Assembly: GCF_012927275.1 (NCBI RefSeq)
Contig: NZ_JABBGG010000001.1
Coordinates: 248,001 to 312,000, forward strand
Origin: Massilia polaris
GTDB lineage: Bacteria > Pseudomonadota > Gammaproteobacteria > Burkholderiales > Burkholderiaceae_D
Length of the DNA: 64,000 nt
Direction of reading: 5' to 3'
Shown: positions 27,653-35,689 of the stretch, piece by piece
Layout: every line of letters starts with the position of its first letter
Position numbering within the stretch: position 1 is the stretch's first letter
Program-made: the position numbers and the translations under genes
Notes under the pieces: generated by a model
Databases searched by the model: none
Told to the model about the DNA's origin: nothing
Seen by the model: only the letters and a program-made list of their open reading frames with translations

Positions 27653-30304
27653 TCAGAGGGCGGCGCGGAAGGTGTTGCGGCCGGCCTGCTTGGCCTGGTA
27701 CAGCAGCATGTCGGCCTGTTTCAGCAGTTCCTCGGGCTCGAGCAGGCCGCCCTGGAAGAAGGCCAGCCCGATGCTGGTCGACACCGATACGCTGACGTCG
27801 CCCAGTTTGAACGGCGTCCGCATCGCAGTCACGATCTTGGCGGCGATCGCCGCCGCATCCTCGTTGCGCGCCAGGTTCTCCATGACGATGGTGAATTCGT
27901 CGCCGCCGAGGCGCGCCACGGTGTCGGTCGCCCGCACCGTGTGCGTAAGGCGGCCCGAAAACGCCTTGAGCAGGGCGTCGCCGGTGTTATGGCCGTAGGT
28001 GTCGTTGACCGGCTTGAAGTGGTCGATGTCCATGTACATCACGGCCATCAGCGCGCCTTTGGCGGTGCTGTTCTGCATCGCCGCGTCGAGTTTCTGGAAG
28101 AAGCCGGCGCGGTTGGTCAGGCCGGTCAGCGCGTCGATCTGCGACAGCATGATCAGCTGCTTCTTCTCGCGCTTGTGCGAGGTAATGTCCTGCCTCATCA
28201 CGTGGAAGCCGACGATGTTTTGGCCGTCGTCGCCGGTCTGCGGAATGTAGGTGATCTGGTAGGCGACGTCGCGTCCGCCGCTTTCGTCGACTTCTTCGAA
28301 CACCACCGTTTCTCCGGCCAGCGCGCGCTTGATAAAGGGTTCCAGCGTGCGGTAGCGGGGTTCGCCGATGGTCGAGCGCACGGTCGTCCCAAGCACGGAC
28401 GGGCCGCCCAGGAAGTCGCGCAGGAACGAGGCATTGTGGAAGCGGTACACCTCGTTGGCGTCGATGTAGGCGATCATGGCCGGCAGGGCGTCCGCGATGG
28501 TGCGCACGCGCGCTTCGCTTTCGCGCAGGGCGGCCAGCGCCTCGCGCAGGTTCTTGTCCTGCTCGCGGCGGCGCGTCACGTCCTCGGCGATGCACAGGAT
28601 GTATTCGAGGTGGCCATCGGCGTCGAACAGCGGCACCGACATCGTGTGCAGGTAGCGCACGCTGCCATCCGGGCGGCTGACCGGCTTTTCGGGCAGGTCG
28701 ACCACCATCGGCGTGTCGAGCATCGCCAGGTCTTCCTCCGGCGTCGTCAACCCGAAGCCGGGCGGGAAGGCCTCGGCGTCGCGCTTGCCGATCACCTGGT
28801 CGGGACGGTAGCCGGTGACCGTTTCCGCTGCCTGGTTCCAGATCAGGAACTGGCCGAAGTTTTTGGGCCGCGCGCTCTTGACGTAGATAAGCAGCGGCAG
28901 GTTGTTGATCAGCGACTGCAGGAAGTTGCGGCTGCCGCGGATCTCGATTTCTTCCTGCTTGCGCAAGGTGATGTCGCGCGAGGTAACGGCGACACCGCCT
29001 TCGATCGGCACTACCTGGTGGTGGATCCAGATTGGCGCTTGCCCCTCGATCCGGATTTCGAATTCCTCGGAGTGGGTCTGGCCCGTTTCGAGCACCTTGA
29101 CGTAATGCCCGAACAAGCCGGTCTGGGCGAAGCGCGGCAGCAGGGCGAACGCCTTTTGGCCGATCAGCTGCGTGCGCGCGAGTTTCAGGATCGCAGCGCC
29201 GATTTCATTGATGTCGGCGATGATGAAGTCCAGAATTTTGTCATCGGCGCCGCGCACCGCGGTGAGCAGCATGAAGGCATCGAGGCTGCCGTGGACGGCG
29301 CCGCGCAGCATGGCCTGGGCTTCCTTCGCCGCGCGGATGCTGGCGCGCAGGCGCGCGCTTTGCCGCATCAGCACTGCGGTGACGGCTGCAATCAGCGCGC
29401 CGCCGGCGAGGGCGAAGGCAAGGTAGACCAGGCGCTGGCGTTCGAAACTGGCCAGCGCCACATCGCGCGGGATGCCCACAACGGCGACCAGCGCATCGCG
29501 ACCCAGTTCGCTGGCGGCGTAGATGCGCGGGACTTCATCGAGCGTCTCGTCGGGCATGACTTCCGCCAGCCGGCGCCCGCGCGGTCCGACCGGGTTGAAT
29601 TCGAGGGTGTCGCTGGTAAACAACGATTCGCCCAGCCGGCCTGCCGACAGGCTGGCCGAGCGGCTTAGCAGCACGACCGCGGAGCGTTCGTCGATGTCGA
29701 GGCGGTCGTAGTCGTCGATGAACAGCGACGGTTCGATGACCATGACGACGACGCCGGCGAAGCTGCCGTCGCCGGCCGACAGGCGCCGTGCGACCTGGAT
29801 CTGCCACGCCGAGCCGTGCGGGCTGGCGCGTGCAGCCGTGACGATGTCGATGTCGCGCGCGCTGCGGGCGAGGGCCGGGAAATAGGGCGCGGCGGCGGCG
29901 CTGGTCGGCATCGGGCCATTCAGGCTGTCGGCCAGCTTGCCGCTGGCGTCGTACACCGCCATCGGGATCGCGAGGCGAACCGGGAGTACGCTGTCGAGCA
30001 GGCCGCCGGGCGTGGCGAACCGGGCCAGCGGATAAGCGCCATCGGTTTCTTCGTACTTCAGCTTGAAGACGTGGGTCGCATGGCCGGCCTGGCGCAGGAT
30101 ATTGCCGACGTAATCGGACAAAGCGCGCGCCTGCGACTGGCTTTGCCCGACCGCCTTGCTGTGCGCAACCTGGCGCTCAAGATCGACCTGGTAAAGCATT
30201 GCACCCCACATCGCCGCCAGCAACAGCACGGCGAAGACAGGAAGAAGGCTGGCGCTCAGCCTTGACGCGGCCCAGCGGCGAAACAGTCTGAATGAGGTGC
30301 TCAA
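27653..30304 (-). CDS. membrane diguanylate cyclase with PAS domains
   Basis: 883 residues. A first membrane helix (about 15-36) is followed by a periplasmic sensor region and a second helix near 292-314. Then come a PAS-like region, two further PAS domains (QSLINNLPLLIYVKS..., RTIADALPAMIAYID...) and a C-terminal GGDEF domain. The active site GGDEF is at about 800-804 and RATD at 791-794 forms an allosteric I-site. It should make cyclic di-GMP and be product-inhibited. The signal sensed is unknown. No EAL domain is attached. Confidence 0.92.
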   Translation of the reverse strand: MSTSFRLFRRWAASRLSASLLPVFAVLLLAAMWGAMLYQVDLERQVAHSKAVGQSQSQARALSDYVGNILRQAGHATHVFKLKYEETDGAYPLARFATPGGLLDSVLPVRLAIPMAVYDASGKLADSLNGPMPTSAAAAPYFPALARSARDIDIVTAARASPHGSAWQIQVARRLSAGDGSFAGVVVMVIEPSLFIDDYDRLDIDERSAVVLLSRSASLSAGRLGESLFTSDTLEFNPVGPRGRRLAEVMPDETLDEVPRIYAASELGRDALVAVVGIPRDVALASFERQRLVYLAFALAGGALIAAVTAVLMRQSARLRASIRAAKEAQAMLRGAVHGSLDAFMLLTAVRGADDKILDFIIADINEIGAAILKLARTQLIGQKAFALLPRFAQTGLFGHYVKVLETGQTHSEEFEIRIEGQAPIWIHHQVVPIEGGVAVTSRDITLRKQEEIEIRGSRNFLQSLINNLPLLIYVKSARPKNFGQFLIWNQAAETVTGYRPDQVIGKRDAEAFPPGFGLTTPEEDLAMLDTPMVVDLPEKPVSRPDGSVRYLHTMSVPLFDADGHLEYILCIAEDVTRRREQDKNLREALAALRESEARVRTIADALPAMIAYIDANEVYRFHNASFLRDFLGGPSVLGTTVRSTIGEPRYRTLEPFIKRALAGETVVFEEVDESGGRDVAYQITYIPQTGDDGQNIVGFHVMRQDITSHKREKKQLIMLSQIDALTGLTNRAGFFQKLDAAMQNSTAKGALMAVMYMDIDHFKPVNDTYGHNTGDALLKAFSGRLTHTVRATDTVARLGGDEFTIVMENLARNEDAAAIAAKIVTAMRTPFKLGDVSVSVSTSIGLAFFQGGLLEPEELLKQADMLLYQAKQAGRNTFRAAL

Positions 30305-30453
30305 GTTTCCCCTTAGACGATTAAACTTCCGACCTGTTGACCTGATCGTCTGCGTTTATTACATTTTGCCTTCAAATTTTACGATTTTATTGAGCGAGCA
30401 GAAAAATAATACTCCCCATTAAGGAAAAAAATGCTTTTAGTATCTAGAATGAA

Positions 30454-31689
30454 ATGATGAGCGAATTTAACCTGACCCTGGCGGCGGCGCGCGCGCTGCA
30501 CCTTGCCGCCCAGGGCATGCTGCAGCCGCGCCGCCGCAAGGCTGCCGAGCCTGACGTCATCGCGGCCATCCGCCAGATGGGGATGCTGCAAATCGATACG
30601 ATCAGCGTGGTGGCGCGCAGTCCCTACCTCGTATTGTGGAGCCGCCTGGGCGACTACGACCCGGCCTGGCTCGAGCAGCACCTGGCCGAGGGGCGGCTGT
30701 TCGAGTACTGGGCGCACGAGGCGTGCTTCGTGCCGATCGAGGACTACGGCCTGTACCGGCACCGCATGATCGATCCCGCCGCGATGGGCTGGAAGTACTC
30801 CGAAACATGGATGCGCGAGCGCGCCGGCGAGGTGGAGCAGGTGCTGTCGCACATCCGCAAGCACGGGCCGACCCGCTCGTCCGACTTCGAACGCACCGAC
30901 GGCAAGGCCGGCGGCTGGTGGGCGTGGAAGCCTGAAAAGCGCTCGCTGGAGGTGTTGTTCACGTCCGGCGCGCTGATGATCGCGCGGCGCCACAACTTCC
31001 AGCGCGTCTACGACCTCGCCGAGCGCGTGCATCCGGCGTGGGACGACAGCCAGATGCCCACGATGGCCGAGACCCGGCGCCAGTTCGCGCTGCGCGCCGT
31101 CAAGGCCATCGGCGTCTGCAAGGCCGCATGGATCCCCGACTACCACCGCACCCGCCGCCCGCACGTCGATCCCGATGCGCTGGTGGATGAGGGCCTGCTG
31201 CTGCGGGCGCGCGTGGCCGGCTGGGACGAACCGGTCTACATCCACCCGGACCACCGCGAACTGGCCGAACGCGCCGCCGCCGGCCTGCTGGCGCCGACGG
31301 TGACGGCCTTGCTGTCGCCGTTCGACCCGATCGTCTGGGACCGCAGGCGCGCACTCGAACTGTTCAACTTCGATTACCGGCTCGAATGCTACACGCCGGC
31401 CGACAAGCGCCGCTATGGCTACTTTACGCTGCCGATCCTGCGCCGCGGCGTGCTGGCCGGGCGGATCGACGCCAAGGCGCACCGGCGCGAAGGCGTGTTC
31501 GAGCTGAAGTCGGTGGTGCTGGAACCCGGCGTGCGCGTCAGCGAGCGGTTTACGACGGATATCGCGGCCGCCGTGATGCGCTGCGCGCGCTGGCATGCGT
31601 GCCCGGAGGTCCGGATCAGCCACGCCGTCCCCGCGGCGTTCGGCTCCGCGCTGAACGCTAGTCCAGCGTTTCGCGATAGCGCCGGATAG
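30454..31689 (+). CDS. YcaQ-like winged-helix DNA glycosylase
   Basis: 411 residues of the HTH_42/AlkZ-like superfamily (YcaQ branch), which unhooks DNA interstrand crosslinks or alkylated bases. The catalytic-site motif QID (46-48) lies in GMLQIDTISVVARS, followed by LVLWSRLGDYDPAWLE. The beta-barrel motif LLSPFDPIVWDRRRALELF is present. The AT-rich 149-nt gap to the divergent GGDEF gene holds the promoter. The 3' end overlaps the convergent ABC permease by 32 nt. Confidence 0.87.
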   Translation: MMSEFNLTLAAARALHLAAQGMLQPRRRKAAEPDVIAAIRQMGMLQIDTISVVARSPYLVLWSRLGDYDPAWLEQHLAEGRLFEYWAHEACFVPIEDYGLYRHRMIDPAAMGWKYSETWMRERAGEVEQVLSHIRKHGPTRSSDFERTDGKAGGWWAWKPEKRSLEVLFTSGALMIARRHNFQRVYDLAERVHPAWDDSQMPTMAETRRQFALRAVKAIGVCKAAWIPDYHRTRRPHVDPDALVDEGLLLRARVAGWDEPVYIHPDHRELAERAAAGLLAPTVTALLSPFDPIVWDRRRALELFNFDYRLECYTPADKRRYGYFTLPILRRGVLAGRIDAKAHRREGVFELKSVVLEPGVRVSERFTTDIAAAVMRCARWHACPEVRISHAVPAAFGSALNASPAFRDSAG

Positions 31690-32797
31690 CGACTGCGCCG
31701 GCGACAAGCATGAACAAGGCAATCGGCCACAGGAAGGACAGGATGTCGCCAAGCGTATTGCCCTTCAGGAGGATGCCGCGCACCGCGCGCAGGAAATGCG
31801 TCAGCGGCAGCAGTTCGCCGATGGCTTGCGCCCAGCGCGGCATGCCGCGGAACGGGAACATGAAGCCGGACAGCAGCATCGACGGCAGGAAGAAAAAGAA
31901 GGTCAGCTGCATCGCTTGCAGCTGGTTGCGCGCCAGCGTGGAAAAGGTGAAGCCCACGGCCAGGTTGGCGGCGATGAACAGCACCAGCGCGCACGACAGC
32001 AGCACCAGGCTGCCGACCATCGGCACATCGAACAGCAGGCGGGCCGTCACAAGGATCACCAGCACCTGCACATAGCCGATCAATATATACGGCGCGATTT
32101 TTCCGATCATGACTTCGAGCGGACGCGCCGGCGTCGCAAGCAGGTTCTCCATCGTGCCGCGCTCGTATTCGCGGGTGACCGCGAGCGCCGTCATCATCAC
32201 CATGGTCATCGTCAGGATCACGCCGATCAGGCCCGGCACGATGTTGAAGCGCGCCAGCCCGTCCGGGTTGTAGCGGCGCTGCACGCGCAGTTCGAAGGCC
32301 GGCTCGCCCTGGGCGAGGCTGGACAGGGGACCGGTCAGCGCGCGCGCCAGCACCTGCCGGGTGACGCCGCTGACGGCTGCCAGCGCGTTGCCGGCCGCCG
32401 AAGGATCGGTCGCGTCGGCGGCCAGCAAGACGACCGGGCGCTCGCCGCGCAGCAGGCGGCGGCTGAAGTCGGGCGGGATCACCAGCAGGAACTGCACCTG
32501 GCCGGTATCAAGCAGGCGCGTGCCCTCGGCCTCGCTGGCTGGCGCATGAGTGATCTCGAAGTAGCGCGAGTTGCGCAGGCCCGCCACCAGGCCGCGCGAG
32601 AATTCGCTGTGGTCGGCCGCCACCACGGCCAGCGGCAGGTGCTTTGGATCGGTGTTGATCGCGTAGCCGAACAGGATCAGCTGCATCACCGGCACGCCGA
32701 CCATCATCGCGAAGGTCAGGCGGTCGCGCCGGACCTGGCGGAACTCCTTGACCAGGATGGCGACCATGCGCGCCCACGACAGCCCGATGGATGCCAT
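31658..32797 (-). CDS. ABC-2 type transport permease (YhhJ/YbhR-like)
   Basis: 379 residues with an N-terminal helix (LTFAMMVGVPVMQLILFGYAIN), a large extracytoplasmic domain, and five C-terminal helices from about residue 180. This is the layout of drug/exoprotein ABC-2 exporters of the YbhR/YhhJ type. It is last in a three-gene set, one nucleotide after the ATPase stop. Substrate unknown. Confidence 0.9.
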   Translation of the reverse strand: MASIGLSWARMVAILVKEFRQVRRDRLTFAMMVGVPVMQLILFGYAINTDPKHLPLAVVAADHSEFSRGLVAGLRNSRYFEITHAPASEAEGTRLLDTGQVQFLLVIPPDFSRRLLRGERPVVLLAADATDPSAAGNALAAVSGVTRQVLARALTGPLSSLAQGEPAFELRVQRRYNPDGLARFNIVPGLIGVILTMTMVMMTALAVTREYERGTMENLLATPARPLEVMIGKIAPYILIGYVQVLVILVTARLLFDVPMVGSLVLLSCALVLFIAANLAVGFTFSTLARNQLQAMQLTFFFFLPSMLLSGFMFPFRGMPRWAQAIGELLPLTHFLRAVRGILLKGNTLGDILSFLWPIALFMLVAGAVAIRRYRETLD

Positions 32798-32798
32798 G

Positions 32799-33740
32799 TC
32801 AGCCGCCCCCGCCGCTGTCCTGCATCAGCGCGATGAACACGTCCTCGAGGCCAGGCTCGGAGGGCTCGGCGCGCAGGCCTTGCGTCTCCATCAGCGGCTG
32901 CGCGCGCGCGAAAGCATCGTCCAGCGCCTGCCGCGATCCGGCGCTGACATGAAGCGTGGCGCCGAACCACGCGACGCTGCGCAAAGCGCGATCGCGCCGC
33001 AGTTCGTGCCCCAGCATCGCCAGGCCCGTGGCCGGACCGCTTACCGCGCTGCTCGCCAGCGCCGCATGCGCGATCAGGTCCGCCCCGCTGCCGCGCGCCA
33101 GCAGGCGGCCCTCGGAAATGTAGGCCAGCGCGTGGCAGCGCGCCGCTTCGTCCATGTAGTGGGTCGACACCAGCACCGTCAGTCCTTCGGCAGCCAGTTC
33201 GTGCAGGCGGTCCCAGAACTGACGGCGCGCGTTCGGGTCGACGCCGGCGGTCGGCTCGTCGAGCAGCAGGAGCTGCGGTTCGTGCAGCAGGCACGCGGCC
33301 AGCGCCAGGCGCTGCTTCCAGCCGCCGGACAAGGCGCCGGCCAGCTGGCGCCGCCGCTCGCCAAGTCCCATCTGCCCAAGCGTCGCATCGACCCGCTCGC
33401 GGCGCTTCGGTACCTGGTAGATGCGCGCGATGAAGTCGAGGTTTTCTTCGACCGACAGGTCTTCGTACAGCCCGAACTTCTGTGTCATGTAGCCGACCTG
33501 GCGCTTGATCTCGCGCGCCTGCGTGCGCAGGTCGTAACCGAGGCAGCTTCCTTCGCCTTCATCGGGCGTGAGCAGGCCGCACAACATGCGAATGGTGGTG
33601 GTCTTGCCGCTGCCGTTCGGACCGAGGAAGCCATAGATCACGCCGCGCGGCACCTGCATGTCGACATGGTCGACCACGGTGTGCCCGCCATAACGCTTGG
33701 TCAGGCCGCGCACGTCGATCAGGGTGGCGGGCGCCGTCAT
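32799..33740 (-). CDS. ABC transporter ATP-binding protein
   Basis: 313 residues with Walker A GPNGSGKTT (40-48), signature LSGGWKQR, Walker B LLLLDEPTAGVD and the switch His in STHYMDEAARC. The C-terminal extension matches YbhF/CcmA-type exporter ATPases. The start at 33740 overlaps the membrane fusion protein stop by 4 nt; a longer frame upstream is only that gene's shadow. Confidence 0.94.
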   Translation of the reverse strand: MTAPATLIDVRGLTKRYGGHTVVDHVDMQVPRGVIYGFLGPNGSGKTTTIRMLCGLLTPDEGEGSCLGYDLRTQAREIKRQVGYMTQKFGLYEDLSVEENLDFIARIYQVPKRRERVDATLGQMGLGERRRQLAGALSGGWKQRLALAACLLHEPQLLLLDEPTAGVDPNARRQFWDRLHELAAEGLTVLVSTHYMDEAARCHALAYISEGRLLARGSGADLIAHAALASSAVSGPATGLAMLGHELRRDRALRSVAWFGATLHVSAGSRQALDDAFARAQPLMETQGLRAEPSEPGLEDVFIALMQDSGGGG

Positions 33741-34690
33741 CTGGGCGCCAGCCGGATTTCCAGCGGTTGTCCGGGATGCAGCTTCGGCGCCGCTTCCGGC
33801 GCGGGCGTCGCTTCCACCATGAATACCAGCGCCGCGCGGTTCTCCCGGCTGTAGATCAGCGGCGCGGTGTACTCCGCCTCGCGCGCGATGTGGCTGATCG
33901 TGGCCGCCACCGGCTGGCCGCAGCCATCGCAGGCCAGCGTGACCTTGTCTCCGAGCGCAAGCGCGCCGAGCGCGGCCTGCGGCACGAAGAAGCGCGCGCG
34001 CAGGAACTCTGGCGCGAGCAGGCTGGCCACCGCTGCGCCGGGCGGCGCCAGTTCGCCTTCGCGGTACAGGACGTCGGCCACGCGCGCGCGAACCGGCGCA
34101 CTGACCGCCTTGCGGGCCAGCTGCCATTCGGCCTGCGCCAGCTGGGCCTGTGCCGCTTCGACGTCGTGGCGCGCAACCGCCAATTCGTCGGCGCGCGCGC
34201 CGAGCCGCGCCACCTGCAGCTGCGAAACCAGTTCCGCCACGCGCGCGCGGTCGCGCCGGACGGCGGCGCGCAACTGATCGAGGCGGGCAGGCGCGACGAA
34301 CTTCGCTTCCAGCAGCCGAGCCTCGCGCGCGAGTTCGGCTTGCGACAGCGACAGCGCGGCCTCCGCCTGCGCCAGTTGCTGGCGCGCGACCGCCAGTTCT
34401 TCCGGGCGGCGGCCTTTTTCGAGGTCAGCCAGCGTCGAGCGCGCACGCTGGACCCGCGCCGCGGCTTCCTGGCGCGCGGCGCGTTCCGAGTCCTGCTCCA
34501 GCACGAAGACCGGGTCGCCCGGCTCGAGCTCGCTGCCGCGCTGGACGAACAGCTTCGCAACGGTGCCGCCCACCGGGCTGGCCAGGCGTACGTAGTCCGC
34601 TTCCACGTAGCCAGGGAAATATCCGGGCGCTTTCTCGCCGCAACCGTGCAGGCCGGCGAGCAAACAAATGCTGGAGAGAAAGGTCTTCAT
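33737..34690 (-). CDS. HlyD/YhiI-type membrane fusion protein, probable lipoprotein
   Basis: 317 residues. The N-terminus MKTFLSSICLLAGLHGC looks like a lipoprotein signal with Cys17, though His at -2 is unusual. A lipoyl half-motif (VEADYVRLASPVGGTVAKL) is followed by a long Ala/Arg/Glu-rich coiled-coil hairpin (about 80-205) and the second half-motif (VSAPVRARVADVLYREGE). It couples the ABC pump to an outer-membrane partner not encoded here. First gene of the exporter set. ATG 34690 is chosen for the signal peptide. Confidence 0.88.
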   Translation of the reverse strand: MKTFLSSICLLAGLHGCGEKAPGYFPGYVEADYVRLASPVGGTVAKLFVQRGSELEPGDPVFVLEQDSERAARQEAAARVQRARSTLADLEKGRRPEELAVARQQLAQAEAALSLSQAELAREARLLEAKFVAPARLDQLRAAVRRDRARVAELVSQLQVARLGARADELAVARHDVEAAQAQLAQAEWQLARKAVSAPVRARVADVLYREGELAPPGAAVASLLAPEFLRARFFVPQAALGALALGDKVTLACDGCGQPVAATISHIAREAEYTAPLIYSRENRAALVFMVEATPAPEAAPKLHPGQPLEIRLAPR

Positions 34691-34965
34691 CGCGCGCGGT
34701 GAAACAGGCAAGCATGGAATGCTGACGGTATCACAACAACGACTTGCCACCCTGCTCAAATTGCGGCGCCGTCAATGCCCCCGGGCTTGCGCAAGATCAA
34801 ACCGGGGATGTCGGGGTTCTTTACACTTGTTCTTCGGGCTGACGAAAACACTTCCCAAACAACAATCGTCCAGCCTTTCCAAAACATACTTCACCCAGCC
34901 AGGTCCGCCAGGCGCGCTGTCGCGTCGCCGGGTTCCTTGCTGGCGTAAGATTCTAAGGAGAGCGA

Positions 34966-35589
34966 ATGTTAACGGCAACGTATACCCTTGTAGCCCTGTC
35001 AGTCGAGCAAGCCAGCGTTCGTGTCAGCCTGCAGACACTTCAAAAGTTGCTCCCAATCAAATGCTTAAAGCACTACGCCTTGTCGGCCGGCCAGGTCAGC
35101 TTTGCCTGCGACGCGCTGCAGCGCCTGTTCCACAATTGTCACTGGCGCAAAATCGACATTTTCCTGATCCCCGCGATCCGCCGCGCCACCGCGCAGGCGA
35201 ACAGCCTGCTTGACGAACTCGACGCGCTCAGCGATGTCGCCGGCCAGGCCATCGCCGATGTCGTCGCCCGCGTCAACGCGGGTCCGATCGACGGCGAGGG
35301 GGCGGTACGCCAGTTCTGCAAGGCCATCGACACCTTCTGCGACGCCATGCTGACCCGGCTCGAACGCGAGGAGCATGAGCTGTTTTCGCTCGCGCGGACG
35401 ATGATTTCCGGCGAGGACTGGTTCGCCGTCGCCAACCAGATGCTCGCGCATGACGCCTATCGTCAGGAAAGCCGCCCGGCGCGCGACTTGGCCGGGCCGG
35501 CAGCGGTGCCGGCCGACATGATGGACGATGTTCCGGCAGGTGCAGTGTGGGCCGCCCAGCGGCGCCAGGCCGCCTGGGCGGTTGGCTGA
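34966..35589 (+). CDS. hemerythrin-like helical protein
   Basis: 207 residues, AAGGAG-preceded ATG. The part LTRLEREEHELFSLARTMISGEDWFAVANQML matches the last helices of hemerythrin-like HHE domains. The early His ligands of a canonical di-iron site are not obvious, so iron binding is uncertain. The C-terminal 45 residues look unstructured. Function unknown. Confidence 0.6.
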   Translation: MLTATYTLVALSVEQASVRVSLQTLQKLLPIKCLKHYALSAGQVSFACDALQRLFHNCHWRKIDIFLIPAIRRATAQANSLLDELDALSDVAGQAIADVVARVNAGPIDGEGAVRQFCKAIDTFCDAMLTRLEREEHELFSLARTMISGEDWFAVANQMLAHDAYRQESRPARDLAGPAAVPADMMDDVPAGAVWAAQRRQAAWAVG

Positions 35590-35689
35590 AGCTGCTGTTG
35601 CGCCGTCAGCGTAAAACCGCCGCCAGTCCCGCGCCCCCGGGCTGTTGTTCTTGCTATGATGGTGGTTTTTGAATGATTGATGCGACGTC

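Noticed and set aside
30379-31752. 457-codon minus-strand frame opposite the YcaQ-like gene
   Set aside because: Shadow of a gene with clear catalytic motifs on the other strand.
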